Shown here: one piece after another, positions 7,969 to 18,595 of the stretch
How the letters are laid out: each line of letters begins with the position of its first letter
Position numbering within the stretch: the stretch's first letter is position 1
Notes under the pieces: generated by a model
The model's database searches: none
Told to the model about the DNA's origin: nothing
The model's input: only the letters and a program-made list of their open reading frames with translations
From: Acidimicrobiia bacterium
GTDB lineage: Bacteria; Actinomycetota; Acidimicrobiia; Acidimicrobiales; Bin134
Length of the DNA: 64,000 nucleotides
NCBI GenBank assembly: GCA_022822905.1
Contig: JAJDYE010000018.1
Span: forward strand, 1 to 64,000
Direction: 5' to 3'
Made by a program: the position numbers and the translations under genes

Positions 7969-8949
7969 ATGGAACTGGTTACGAAGAAGAAGCTGGCCAT
8001 CATCTCGGGGCGGGCCAATCACGATCTGGCCGCCGAGATTGCCGAGGCGCTTGATGAAGAGCTGGTGGAGCCCAATATCGCCGACTTTGCCAACGGCGAG
8101 ATCCACTGCCGGTTTGAGGAATCGGTGAGGGGCACCGACGTGTTCATCGTCCAGAGCCACACCGCCCACGGCGACGCCTCCATCAACGACGCGGTAATGG
8201 AGCATCTCATCATGGTGGACGCCGCCCGGCGGGCTTCGGCCAAGCGGATCACCGCGGTGTGCCCCTTCTACGGCTATGGTCGCCAAGACCGCAAAGCTGC
8301 GGGCCGCGAGCCCATCACCGCCAAGCTAATGGCCAACTCCTTCCGCACCGCGGGGGCCAATCGGATGCTGAGCGTCGATCTCCACTCCGGGCAGATCCAG
8401 GGATTCTTCGACGGCCCTTGGGACCACCTCACCGCCATGCCGGTGTTGGTGGACTATCTCAGGGACTTCAACGGCGAACTGGTGATCGTGTCGCCCGACG
8501 CCGGCCGGGTGAAGGTGGCCGAGCGCTACACCAATGAGCTGGACGCCGACCTGGCCATCGTTCACAAGCGCCGGGCCATGGATGTCAAGCACGCGGTGGA
8601 GGTCATCGAGGTGGTGGGCGACGTGGAGGGCCGCACCTGCGTGCTCATCGACGACATGATCGACACCGGGGGCACCATCGTTGCTGCGGCCGATGCGCTG
8701 GCCGCCCGGGGGGCCGCAACCATCGTTGCCGCCACCACCCACGGCGTGTTCTCCGGCCCAGCCATCGACCGGCTGAAGAACTCGGTGATCTCCAAGGTGG
8801 TGGTTACCAACACCCTGCCGCTGTCGCCCGACAAGCAGATCGACAAGATCGAAGTGCTCTCGGTGGCCCGTATCATCGCCGACGCCATCGACGCCGTATT
8901 CGAAGACACCTCCGTCTCTGAGATCTTCGGCGGCAAGAACCTCTCTTAG
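7969..8949 (+). CDS. prs: Ribose-phosphate pyrophosphokinase (PRPP synthetase)
   Basis: Makes PRPP from ribose-5-phosphate and ATP for purine, pyrimidine, histidine, tryptophan and NAD synthesis. The 326-residue product has NIADFANGEIHCRFEESVRG near the N-terminus, the ATP/ribose-phosphate region FYGYGRQDRK, the DLHSGQIQGFF motif and the PRPP-binding loop VLIDDMIDTGGT. The start is ATG 7969 with ribosome site AAGGAGA at 7954-7960. The open frame reaches back to 7873 but would overlap the glmU-like gene. The close spacing of 4 bp implies co-transcription with glmU. Confidence 0.97.
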   Translation: MELVTKKKLAIISGRANHDLAAEIAEALDEELVEPNIADFANGEIHCRFEESVRGTDVFIVQSHTAHGDASINDAVMEHLIMVDAARRASAKRITAVCPFYGYGRQDRKAAGREPITAKLMANSFRTAGANRMLSVDLHSGQIQGFFDGPWDHLTAMPVLVDYLRDFNGELVIVSPDAGRVKVAERYTNELDADLAIVHKRRAMDVKHAVEVIEVVGDVEGRTCVLIDDMIDTGGTIVAAADALAARGAATIVAATTHGVFSGPAIDRLKNSVISKVVVTNTLPLSPDKQIDKIEVLSVARIIADAIDAVFEDTSVSEIFGGKNLS

Positions 8950-8996
8950 CCGTTAGAGGTTTCGGGCTGCGGCCCGATAACATTTCTAGCTGCGCT

Positions 8997-9695
8997 ATGG
9001 CTGAGCTGATCTTGAAGACCGACACCTCGCGTGAGCTGGGAACCCGGCCGTCGCGTCGCCTGCGCCGGACCGGGCGGGTGCCCGGCGTGGTGTACGGGCT
9101 GGGAGGGGAGTCGGTTTCTGTGGCGGTGGATGCCAGCGAGCTGCGGTCGGCCCTGACCACCGATGCCGGTCTCAACGCACTGCTCACCTTGGAAGTGGAC
9201 GGCGACCGCCAGCTCGGCTTGGTCAAAGAGTTGCAGCATCATCCCGTGCGCAACGAGGTCATCCATGTGGACTTCATCCGGGTGGATGCCGACGTTGCCG
9301 TGGAGGTAGAGGTCCGGATGGTGCTCGAGGGCGATGCCACCGCGGTGACCAACGAAGACGGTGTGGTAGACCAGGCCGCCTTCACCATCCGGGTGCTGGC
9401 CAAGCCGGAGGCCATTCCCAACGAGCTGACGATCGACATCAGCGAGATGGTGATGGGCGACTCGGTGAGGGCCGGCGACCTCGAACTGCCCGAAGGGGTG
9501 GATCTGGCGGGCGACCCCGATGAGCTGGTGGCCAGCACTTCGATACGGGTCATCGAGATCGAAGAGCCCGAGGTTGATGAAGAGCTCGAGGTGGAGCTGG
9601 ACGAAGACGGCCAGCCGATTGTCCGCGAGGGCGCCGACGAAGACGCCGAGCAGGCCGACGCCGACGCCGACACCTCCGAAGACGCCGAGAGCTGA
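8997..9695 (+). CDS. rplY: Large ribosomal subunit protein bL25 (CTC/TL5 long form)
   Basis: The 232-residue product is the long, general-stress CTC/TL5 form of bL25, which binds 5S rRNA. Residues 1-90 hold the 5S-binding domain (RELGTRPSRRLRRTGRVPGV, then HHPVRNEVIHVDFIRV). A second beta domain follows (VMGDSVRAGDLELPEGV). The tail after about residue 185 is highly acidic, rich in Glu, Asp and Ala. It lies between prs and pth, the usual order. Confidence 0.95.
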   Translation: MAELILKTDTSRELGTRPSRRLRRTGRVPGVVYGLGGESVSVAVDASELRSALTTDAGLNALLTLEVDGDRQLGLVKELQHHPVRNEVIHVDFIRVDADVAVEVEVRMVLEGDATAVTNEDGVVDQAAFTIRVLAKPEAIPNELTIDISEMVMGDSVRAGDLELPEGVDLAGDPDELVASTSIRVIEIEEPEVDEELEVELDEDGQPIVREGADEDAEQADADADTSEDAES

Positions 9696-9715
9696 GCTGA
9701 TCGGCGCCTGTCGCC

Positions 9716-10327
9716 GTGCCTTCCCGCTGGCGATCCCGTAAGAAGCACACCGACACCCCCGCCGATCTTGTGATCGTGGGGTTGGGCAACCCCGGGGACA
9801 AGTACGTCGGTTCCCGCCATAACGTGGGCGCCGAGGCGGTGGAGCTGCTGGCCGATCGCTACGGGCAGACGCTGGGCAAGAGCCGGGAAGCGGCGCTAGT
9901 AGCCGAGGCCCGGGTTGATGGTCGCCGGGTGGTGCTGGCCTTTCCTCAGACCTTCATGAATAAGTCGGGTGAGGCAGTGCGAGCCTTGGTGCGGCGTTGG
10001 AGCATCGCCGAGCATCTGGAGCGCCTGGTGGTGATCCACGACGAGCTTGATCTGCCCCCAGGACGAGTCAAGGTGAAACACGGCGGGGGGTTGGCCGGTC
10101 ACTATGGCCTGTCGTCCATCAAGGGCCACCTTCGCACCGCCGACTTCACCCGGATTCGCATCGGGGTGGGCAAGCCCCCCAATCCCCAAGCCGGCGCCGA
10201 CTATGTGCTGAAGCGGCCGGGCCGAGCCGACCGCGACCTGTTGGACAATGCGGTAGAGCGGGCTGCGGAGGCCGCATTGGCCCTGCTCGACCATCCGGTT
10301 GAAATCGTGATGAACAGGTTCAACTGA
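9716..10327 (+). CDS. pth: Peptidyl-tRNA hydrolase
   Basis: Releases tRNA from peptidyl-tRNA that drops off ribosomes. The motif VGLGNPGDKYVGSRHNVGAE carries the catalytic histidine and neighbouring Asn. FPQTFMNKSGEAV and VVIHDELDLPPGRVKVKHGG supply the other active-site residues (Asn, Asp, His), and LSSIKGHL follows. The product has 203 residues from a GTG at 9716, slightly long at the N-terminus because of a basic extension (SRWRSRKK). It starts 20 bp after rplY and is followed closely by mfd. Confidence 0.95.
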   Translation: MPSRWRSRKKHTDTPADLVIVGLGNPGDKYVGSRHNVGAEAVELLADRYGQTLGKSREAALVAEARVDGRRVVLAFPQTFMNKSGEAVRALVRRWSIAEHLERLVVIHDELDLPPGRVKVKHGGGLAGHYGLSSIKGHLRTADFTRIRIGVGKPPNPQAGADYVLKRPGRADRDLLDNAVERAAEAALALLDHPVEIVMNRFN

Positions 10328-10339
10328 TGGTGAGCAGGT

Positions 10340-13300
10340 TTGGCCGATGACGGACTGGCTCAATTGATGGCCACCGCGGTTGCTGGTGTGGGGCCGGGTT
10401 TGGCTGGCCTTGGGCGGCTGCTGGCTGCCGAGCCCGCGGTGATCGACGTGCTCGGAAGACGCGACGCCTCGCTGGCCGTGGCCGAGTCGGGCCAGGCTGC
10501 GGTGCTGGCCGCCATCGCCGAATTGAACGGCCGCCGACCAGTGGTGGTGGCCACGCCCACTACTTCCGACGCCGAGCGCTTGGCCGGCGACCTGTCGACG
10601 ATGCTCAACGGCAGTGTCGCCCTGTTCCCGGCGTGGGAGACCTTGCCGTTCGAGCGGATCAGCCCTGGAGTGGAGACAATGGGCCGGCGTTGTCAGGCCA
10701 TCTGGCAGCTCCACCACCCTCAGCAGTGCCCGGCGGTGCTGGTAGCCCCGGTTCGGGCCCTGCTTCAGCGATTGGTGATTGATTCCGACGATGCCGAGCC
10801 GGTGAGAGTGGCGTCGGGCGATCGGGTTGATTTGGGCCAGTTGGCCGCTGACCTGGCCGCCAGGGGCTACCGGCGCGACGTGCAGGTGGAGCACCGGGGT
10901 GTGTTCGCGGTGCGGGGTTCCATCTTGGATGTGTTCCCGTCTACCGCCGACAGCCCGATCCGCATCGACCTGTGGGGCGATGAGGTGGACCGCCTCACCG
11001 AGTTCTCGGTGGCCGATCAGCGTTCCACCGAATCGCGGGAGCAAGTTGAGATATTTCCCGCTCGGGAGGTGCGGCCAGTGCCGGCGGTTCGGGCCGCGGC
11101 CGAGAAGCTGGTGGCCTCCCGCCCCTGGGGTCGAGAGCAGTGGGAGCGCCTGTCTGAGGGCCAGTTCTTCGACGGGATGGAGTCGTGGCTGCCATGGCTG
11201 ATCGACACCGACGAGATCATCACCGACCGTCTCGGCCCCGATGCCCTGATGGTGCTGCTGGAACCGGGGCGGCTCCGGGACCGGGCGGCTGACATAGCCG
11301 CCGAGGAGGCCGATTTGGCCGGCGCGCTGGCCCAGACCTGGGGAGCGACCGGCGAGGAGTTCCCCCGCCTGCACGTGGACTACGACCGGTTGTTGGCTGC
11401 CTGCTCGTCGCCGGTGTGGACCATGACCGCAGTACCGCCCGGGCCGACGACTCCGGTGGTGGCGGTGGGGGGCTGGGCCTCGGCCATCGGTGATCCGTCG
11501 GCCCCGGTGGAGCAGGTGTCTCGGCTATTGGGCGAGGGATACCGAGTGCGGGTGGCGGCCGATGGAGAAGGGTCGGCCAACCGTTCCGCCGCGGTGCTGC
11601 GCGAGCACGGAGTGGACCTCCCGGTTCGAATTGGCGAGGGTACAGCATTCGGCGACGCTTCCGATCCGGGGGCTAGCGCTGGCGTCAGAGACGCTTCCGA
11701 TTCGGGAGGCTGTGTGGTGGTTGCCCCCCTCCAAAGGGGGTTCGTGCTGCCCGGTTCCCGTCTGGCCGTGCTGGGCGAGGCCGACCTCACCGGCCGGCGC
11801 CGGGCCCACCGGCGCAGCCGCCCCCGACCGTCTTTGGCCCAGGAGATGGACGATCTGGCGGCGGGCGACCATGTCGTGCACCGCCATCACGGTGTGGGTC
11901 GCTACGGCGGCATGGTGACTCGGACCATTGCCGGGGTTACCCGCGACTACCTGTTGGTGGAGTATCGGGGTGGCGACAAGCTGTACGTGCCCACCGATCA
12001 GGTGGACGCCGTGCGCCGCTATTCCGGGGGCGAGACCCCCACCCTCAGCAAGATGGGGGGTGCCGACTGGCAGCGGACCAAGAGCGGGGTGCGCTCCGCG
12101 GTCAGCGAGATCGCCAAGGAGTTGGTGGTGCTGTACCAGCGCCGTGTGACCACCCCCGGCCGGGCGTTCTCCGCCGACACTCCGTGGCAGACCGAGATGG
12201 AGTCGGCCTTCGGCTATCAGCTCACTCCCGATCAGCACAAGGCCATCACCGACGTCAAGGGCGACATGGAGCAGCCCCTGCCCATGGACCGGCTGATCTG
12301 CGGCGATGTGGGCTTCGGCAAGACCGAGGTGGCCATACGGGCGGTGTTCAAGGCCGTTCAAGACGGATCCCAGGCTGCCGTGCTGGTGCCCACCACCCTT
12401 TTGGCCCAACAGCACTACCAGACCTTCAGCGAGCGGTTCGCCGGCTATCCCATCCGGGTGGAGGTGCTGAGCCGGTTCTTGTCGCCCGGTCAGGCCCGCA
12501 AGGTGGTGTCGGGGTTGGCCGACGGGTCGGTGGACGTGGTGATCGGCACCCACCGCCTGCTGTCCGACGACGTGTCGTTTCGGAACCTGGGGCTGTTGGT
12601 GGTGGACGAGGAGCAGCGCTTCGGGGTCACCCACAAAGAGGCCATCAAGTCGATCAAGGCCGACGTCGACGTGATCACCCTTACTGCCACGCCCATCCCC
12701 CGCACCTTGGAGATGAGCCTGACCGGCATCCGCGACCTCACGCTGCTGCACACGCCCCCCGCCGACCGCCAGCCCATCTTGACCTATGTGGGGGCCTACG
12801 ACGAGCGCCCGGTGGCCGAGGCCATCCGCCGGGAACTGCTGCGCGACGGCCAAGTGTTCTTCGTACACAACCGGGTGGCCAGCATCGACCACGTGGCCGC
12901 CGATCTGCGGGAGCTGGTGCCCGAGGCCCGCATCGCGGTGGCCCACGGGCAGATGGACGAGGGCACCCTGGAACAGGTGGTGATTGACTTCTGGGAACAC
13001 GCCTACGACGTGCTGGTATGTACCACCATCATCGAGTCGGGCATCGACATGCCCACCGTGAACACCCTGGTGGTGGACCGGGCCGACCTGCTGGGTTTGG
13101 GGCAGCTCCACCAGCTTCGGGGCCGGGTGGGGCGGGCCGGGACTCGGGCCTACGCCTACCTGTTCACCCCCGAGGGGCGGGTGCTCACCGAGGAGGCCTA
13201 CGAGCGGCTCAAGACCATTGGCGAGGCCACCGAGCTGGGATCGGGGTTCAAGATCGCCATGCGCGACCTGGAGATCCGGGGAGCGGGCAACATGTTGGGC

Positions 13301-13879
13301 ACCGGCCAGTCGGGCCACATCGCCGCGGTGGGCTACGACTTGTACTGCCAACTGGTCACCGAGGCGGTGGCCGAGCTGAAGGGGGAGACCCCGCCACAGC
13401 CGGTGGAGATCAGCATCGACTTGCCGCAGGCTGCCAGCATTCCCACCGACTACATGCCCAAAGAGGAGCTGCGTCTCGAGGCCTACCGCCGGGTGGCCGC
13501 CTGCGTTACCCCTGACCAAGTAGACGACGTGGCTGCGGAGTGGGCCGATCGCTACGGGCCGATCCCGGAGGTGGCCCAAGTGCTGCTGGGGGCAGCCCGG
13601 TTGCGGTGCGAGTGCCTGCGCACCGGCGTTCGGGAGGTGGCGGTGGCCAAGGGCCCCGGCTTTGGCGGCCCCAAGTGGCTGGCCCGGATCAGCCCGGTGA
13701 GGCTCCGGCCCAGCCGCCGGGTGCGCTTGGAGCGCCTCTACCCGGGAGCGGACTACTTGGAGGCGCCCGGGCTGCTGAAGCTCCCGCTGGATTCGGCCGC
13801 TGCCGCCGTGGACACCCTCATCGCCACCCTGCGGGATCTGGTTCCCGACGACGAGCCAGCCGAGGCCGCGGCATCGTGA
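10340..13879 (+). CDS. mfd: Transcription-repair coupling factor Mfd
   Basis: Mfd removes RNA polymerase stalled at DNA lesions and recruits UvrA. The 1179 residues show the UvrB-like N-terminal region (ALFPAWETLPFERISP), the RNA-polymerase-interacting domain (DHVVHRHHGVGRYGGM), helicase motifs GDVGFGKTEVA (Walker A), VVDEEQRFGV (DEEQ box) and TATPIPRTLEMS, a TRG region with HQLRGRVGRAG, and the C-terminal UvrA-regulatory domain. TTG 10340 is the first in-frame start; ATG 10367 is a plausible alternative. Near residues 437-455 a Gly/Asp/Ser-rich linker contains a 12-base direct repeat coding DASD twice, probably a local expansion. Confidence 0.96.
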   Translation: MADDGLAQLMATAVAGVGPGLAGLGRLLAAEPAVIDVLGRRDASLAVAESGQAAVLAAIAELNGRRPVVVATPTTSDAERLAGDLSTMLNGSVALFPAWETLPFERISPGVETMGRRCQAIWQLHHPQQCPAVLVAPVRALLQRLVIDSDDAEPVRVASGDRVDLGQLAADLAARGYRRDVQVEHRGVFAVRGSILDVFPSTADSPIRIDLWGDEVDRLTEFSVADQRSTESREQVEIFPAREVRPVPAVRAAAEKLVASRPWGREQWERLSEGQFFDGMESWLPWLIDTDEIITDRLGPDALMVLLEPGRLRDRAADIAAEEADLAGALAQTWGATGEEFPRLHVDYDRLLAACSSPVWTMTAVPPGPTTPVVAVGGWASAIGDPSAPVEQVSRLLGEGYRVRVAADGEGSANRSAAVLREHGVDLPVRIGEGTAFGDASDPGASAGVRDASDSGGCVVVAPLQRGFVLPGSRLAVLGEADLTGRRRAHRRSRPRPSLAQEMDDLAAGDHVVHRHHGVGRYGGMVTRTIAGVTRDYLLVEYRGGDKLYVPTDQVDAVRRYSGGETPTLSKMGGADWQRTKSGVRSAVSEIAKELVVLYQRRVTTPGRAFSADTPWQTEMESAFGYQLTPDQHKAITDVKGDMEQPLPMDRLICGDVGFGKTEVAIRAVFKAVQDGSQAAVLVPTTLLAQQHYQTFSERFAGYPIRVEVLSRFLSPGQARKVVSGLADGSVDVVIGTHRLLSDDVSFRNLGLLVVDEEQRFGVTHKEAIKSIKADVDVITLTATPIPRTLEMSLTGIRDLTLLHTPPADRQPILTYVGAYDERPVAEAIRRELLRDGQVFFVHNRVASIDHVAADLRELVPEARIAVAHGQMDEGTLEQVVIDFWEHAYDVLVCTTIIESGIDMPTVNTLVVDRADLLGLGQLHQLRGRVGRAGTRAYAYLFTPEGRVLTEEAYERLKTIGEATELGSGFKIAMRDLEIRGAGNMLGTGQSGHIAAVGYDLYCQLVTEAVAELKGETPPQPVEISIDLPQAASIPTDYMPKEELRLEAYRRVAACVTPDQVDDVAAEWADRYGPIPEVAQVLLGAARLRCECLRTGVREVAVAKGPGFGGPKWLARISPVRLRPSRRVRLERLYPGADYLEAPGLLKLPLDSAAAAVDTLIATLRDLVPDDEPAEAAAS

Positions 13880-13969
13880 GGATCGTGATGGGCAACACGA
13901 GACCGGCAGCGGCGTCGTGATCGCGAAAGCGGCGTGGCTGGGGGGCAACATCGTGATAGGCAGGGCAAC

Positions 13970-15292
13970 ATGGCCAAGGTGATCGTTGCCGGTCTCGGTC
14001 CGGCCGGACCCGAGCTCATCACCGGGGCGGTGGTGGACGCCATCAGCCAGACCAGCCGGCGCTTCGTCCGCACTCGGCGCCACCCCGCGGCCGCGGCGGT
14101 GGAACCGGCCGAGTCGTTCGACGACCTCTACGACCGGGCTTCGTCGTTCGAGGATGTGTATCGGGCCATTGTGAATCGGCTGACCGCGGAGGCCGAGCAC
14201 GGCCACCAAGACGTGCTCTATGCCGTGCCCGGCTCCCCGCTGGTGGCCGAGCGCACGGTGGAGCTGTTGCGGGCTGACCCCGGCGTGGAGCTGGAGGTGC
14301 TGGCCGGCCTGTCGTTTGCCGACCTGGCGTGGGACCGGCTTGGTGTTGACCCGCTATCCGCTGGGGTGCGGCTGGTGGACGGTCGCCGCTTCGCGGTGGA
14401 CGCCGCCGGGGACCGGGGTCCGCTGCTCGTGGCCCAATGCGACGCCGGCCATGTGCTGAGCGAGGTCAAGCTGGCGGCCTTGGACTCCCTCGACCGCTCG
14501 GCCGCCGCCGGGGTCCACCCGCCGGTGGTGGTGTTGCAACGCCTGGGTTTGCCCGACGAACAGGTCTTCGAGGTGGCCTGGGCCGATCTGGACCATGAGG
14601 TGGACCCCGACCATCTCACATCGCTCTATGTGCCCGAGCTCGGTGCGCCCATCGCCGGAGAAGTGGCCCGGTTCGCCGATCTGGCCATTGAACTGCGCCG
14701 CCGCTGTCCCTGGGACCAGGAGCAGACCCACCAGTCGCTGCGGGGCCATCTGCTGGAGGAGACCTACGAGGTGCTGGAGGCGCTGGACGGGGTGGACCCC
14801 GACACATTGTCGGGCTACGAGGAGCTGGAAGAGGAGCTGGGTGACCTGCTCTATCAGATCGTGTTCCACTCGGTGCTGGCCGCCGAGGCCGGCCAGTTCA
14901 CCTTGGCTGACGTGGCCCGGGGGATCCACGACAAGCTCAAGTCCCGCCATCCCCATGTGTTTGGCACCCCCGATTCCGATCTGGTTGAGGTGGAGGATTC
15001 CGATGAGGTGCTGGCGAACTGGGAGGCCATCAAGCGGGATCAAAAGGGGCGGTCATCGGTGATGGACGGCATCCCGCCGGGGTTGCCCGCGCTGCTGTTT
15101 GCCGACAAGGTGATCCACAAGGCCCGCTCGGTGGGAGTGGTGCCGGATGTGGACACCGCCACGGTGGCGGGTCGCCTCTACGACGCCGTTCTGGCCGCTC
15201 AAACCGCGGGTCTGGATGCCGAATCTGAGCTCCGAACCTTCGCCAATGCCGTTGGAGAGGAAATTCGCGCCCGTGAAATTTCTTCTTTGTAA
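13970..15292 (+). CDS. mazG: Tetrapyrrole-methylase-like / MazG nucleotide pyrophosphohydrolase fusion
   Basis: The C-terminal half is MazG, hydrolysing NTPs to NMP and pyrophosphate to clear aberrant nucleotides and affect (p)ppGpp. It has CPWDQEQTHQSL, LEETYEVLEAL and EELEEELGDLLYQIVFHS, whose Glu and Asp residues bind Mg, and a second helical MazG repeat to residue 440. The N-terminal ~190 residues (VIVAGLGPAGPELITGAV, YAVPGSPLVAERTVELL) resemble the SAM-dependent tetrapyrrole methylase fold, as in YabN-type fusions. I choose ATG 13970; the upstream extension to 13934 lacks family similarity. The gene follows mfd, the usual actinobacterial order. Confidence 0.93.
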   Translation: MAKVIVAGLGPAGPELITGAVVDAISQTSRRFVRTRRHPAAAAVEPAESFDDLYDRASSFEDVYRAIVNRLTAEAEHGHQDVLYAVPGSPLVAERTVELLRADPGVELEVLAGLSFADLAWDRLGVDPLSAGVRLVDGRRFAVDAAGDRGPLLVAQCDAGHVLSEVKLAALDSLDRSAAAGVHPPVVVLQRLGLPDEQVFEVAWADLDHEVDPDHLTSLYVPELGAPIAGEVARFADLAIELRRRCPWDQEQTHQSLRGHLLEETYEVLEALDGVDPDTLSGYEELEEELGDLLYQIVFHSVLAAEAGQFTLADVARGIHDKLKSRHPHVFGTPDSDLVEVEDSDEVLANWEAIKRDQKGRSSVMDGIPPGLPALLFADKVIHKARSVGVVPDVDTATVAGRLYDAVLAAQTAGLDAESELRTFANAVGEEIRAREISSL

Positions 15293-15384
15293 TTTGCGGC
15301 AATCCCTAGTCAAACCGGGCTTTATCGTCTATTTTTGTAACTCCAGCCACATCAATAACATGCGATGGGCGAGGGAATCCCTGA

Positions 15385-17015
<1,631 letters not shown>

Positions 17016-17027
<12 letters not shown>

Positions 17028-17105
17028 CGGGCCTGGGCTGATTGAGGCCCTGAGCCGATAGCGGGCCTGGGCCTGAGTTGATAGCGGGCCTCAGCCGATA
17101 GCGGG
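17016..17105. repeat. Degenerate tandem repeat after ftsB
   Basis: Four imperfect copies of a unit close to CTGAGCCGATAGCGGGCCTG start at 17016, 17050, 17073 and 17090. The first copy (with GTTAACGGG) covers the ftsB stop codon, so the repeat seems to have grown out of the end of the gene. The spacing shrinks from 34 to 23 to 17 bases. No hairpin plus T-run is present. It fills the whole ftsB-SDR gap. Confidence 0.75.
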
Positions 17106-17118
17106 ATAGCTTCAGAGC

Positions 17119-17928
17119 ATGACCAGCTCTGACAACTCCCCGGTTCCGCACTATCCCGATCTGCTGCGCCTTGACGGCAAGGGCTTCGTGGTGGTCGGCG
17201 CGGGGCAGGGCATGGGCCGCCAAACCAGCCATGCGCTGGTGCAGTGCGGTGCCCGGGTGGTTTGCGTGGATATCGACGCCGACCGGGCCGCGGACATCGC
17301 CGAGGAGGTGGGCGGCACACCGTGGTCGGGCGACGCCACCGCGCGGGCCGATGTGGAGCGTCTGCTGGACGACTCGGTATCCGCGTTGGGCCAGGTGTAC
17401 GGGCTGGTGGACATCATCGGCATGGCCGAGTGGGGCTTCATCGTGGATATGGACGACGGGGTGTGGGATCGCCAGATGGCCATCAACCTGCGCCACGCCT
17501 ATCTGCTGGGCCAGGTGTTCGGCCGCCACATGGTGGCCAGCGGGGAGGGGTCGATGGTGTTCATCGCCTCGGCTTCGGGGATGGACGGCGCCCCGAACCA
17601 CGCCGCCTACGGGGCGGCCAAGGCCGGGCTCATGGCCTGGGTGAAGTCGATGGCGGTGGAGATGGGCCCCCACGGGGTTCGGGCCAATGCGGTGGCCCCG
17701 GGGGCCATCGCCACCCCTCGGATCATGGACATGCTGAGCGATGCCCAGCGCGCTCACTCCAGCGGCAACGCGCCGATCGGCCGCATGGGCCTTCCCGCCG
17801 ACATCGCCGGGGCGGCCCTGTTCCTGTCGTCGCCGCTGGCCGGCTACGTGAGCGGCCGCACTCTGCTAGTGGACGGCGGTGTTGGTGCCAAGTTCCCCTA
17901 CTCCTCTCTCAGCGTTTTGGATGATTGA
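17119..17928 (+). CDS. SDR-family NAD(P)-dependent oxidoreductase
   Basis: A 269-residue classical short-chain dehydrogenase. The Rossmann motif VVVGAGQGMGRQTSHALVQ is followed by VCVDID, whose Asp after beta-2 favours NAD(H). The catalytic Ser lies in FIASASGMDG and the Tyr/Lys in AAYGAAKAGLMAW. The C-terminus has the substrate-loop region NAVAPGAIATPR and GRTLLVDGGVGAKF. Substrate unknown. It is probably co-transcribed with the J-domain gene 10 bp downstream. No Shine-Dalgarno is clear before ATG 17119. Confidence 0.85.
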   Translation: MTSSDNSPVPHYPDLLRLDGKGFVVVGAGQGMGRQTSHALVQCGARVVCVDIDADRAADIAEEVGGTPWSGDATARADVERLLDDSVSALGQVYGLVDIIGMAEWGFIVDMDDGVWDRQMAINLRHAYLLGQVFGRHMVASGEGSMVFIASASGMDGAPNHAAYGAAKAGLMAWVKSMAVEMGPHGVRANAVAPGAIATPRIMDMLSDAQRAHSSGNAPIGRMGLPADIAGAALFLSSPLAGYVSGRTLLVDGGVGAKFPYSSLSVLDD

Positions 17929-17938
17929 CTGAGGGGTC

Positions 17939-18595
17939 ATGCCGGAGCGGTCGCACTACGACGTTCTGGGCGTGTCCCCCGGCGCGAAGCCCGACGCCAT
18001 CCGACGGGCCTACTTGCGCCAGGCCCGCCGCTGGCACCCCGACCGCCCGACGGGCGATGCCGAGCAGATGCGGGCCGTCAACGAGGCCTGGGAAGTTTTG
18101 GGGGACATTAGATCCCGCGCTGCCTACGACCGGAGTCTGGCCCGTGGAGTGCCCCGTCCGCCCAGCCCGTCCCGTCCAGAGGGCTCGCGTCCGCCGCCCA
18201 ACGCCCCCCGTCCCGCGGCCAGCCCCCGATCTTCTGAGCCCCCTCCTAGTCCGCCTCTCGAGATTGTCGGCATCCGCTGGCGATGGCTCAGCCTGGCGGC
18301 GGTCGCCTTGGCCGCGGTGGCGGTTGTGGTGATCTTCTTGGCCACATCGGCCATCGACGATTCCGACCCCGCTGCCCCCATCACGGCGTTGGCCCCGGTC
18401 TCCGAGTCCCGTCCCGAGTCCGGTGACTGCTTTCGCATCGGCACCACCACCCTCATCACCGTGCCCTGCGATCGCCCCCACGACGGCAAGCTCGTGGAAT
18501 GGGTTCCATTGGGCGCTCCCTGTCCCCCCGACACCGACCTTCACTGGGTGCGCTCTGCTCAGGAAGCCGTCTGCTACCTGACCCCGTCTGGCTAG
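17939..18595 (+). CDS. Membrane-anchored J-domain protein
   Basis: A 218-residue protein with an N-terminal J domain (residues ~5-65, HYDVLGVSPGAKPDAIRRAY, with the HPD motif in RWHPDRP). A Pro/Ser-rich linker follows, then one transmembrane helix at ~113-137 (LSLAAVALAAVAVVVIFLAT). The outer ~75-residue domain contains a cysteine-bearing pattern (GDCFRIG, TVPCDRPHDGKLVEW, ending with two more Cys), similar to septum-formation-type extracellular domains of actinobacteria. It would recruit DnaK to the membrane. Ribosome site GAGGGG precedes ATG 17939. It converges with and overlaps the MFS gene end by 4 bp. Confidence 0.8.
   Translation: MPERSHYDVLGVSPGAKPDAIRRAYLRQARRWHPDRPTGDAEQMRAVNEAWEVLGDIRSRAAYDRSLARGVPRPPSPSRPEGSRPPPNAPRPAASPRSSEPPPSPPLEIVGIRWRWLSLAAVALAAVAVVVIFLATSAIDDSDPAAPITALAPVSESRPESGDCFRIGTTTLITVPCDRPHDGKLVEWVPLGAPCPPDTDLHWVRSAQEAVCYLTPSG

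Noticed and set aside
11525-14209. An 894-codon open frame on the minus strand opposite mfd/mazG, and similar long antisense frames (e.g. 9896-11374)
   Set aside because: They are by-products of high GC content; translations are Gly/His/Pro-rich without family motifs, while the plus strand carries clear Mfd, Pth and MazG.
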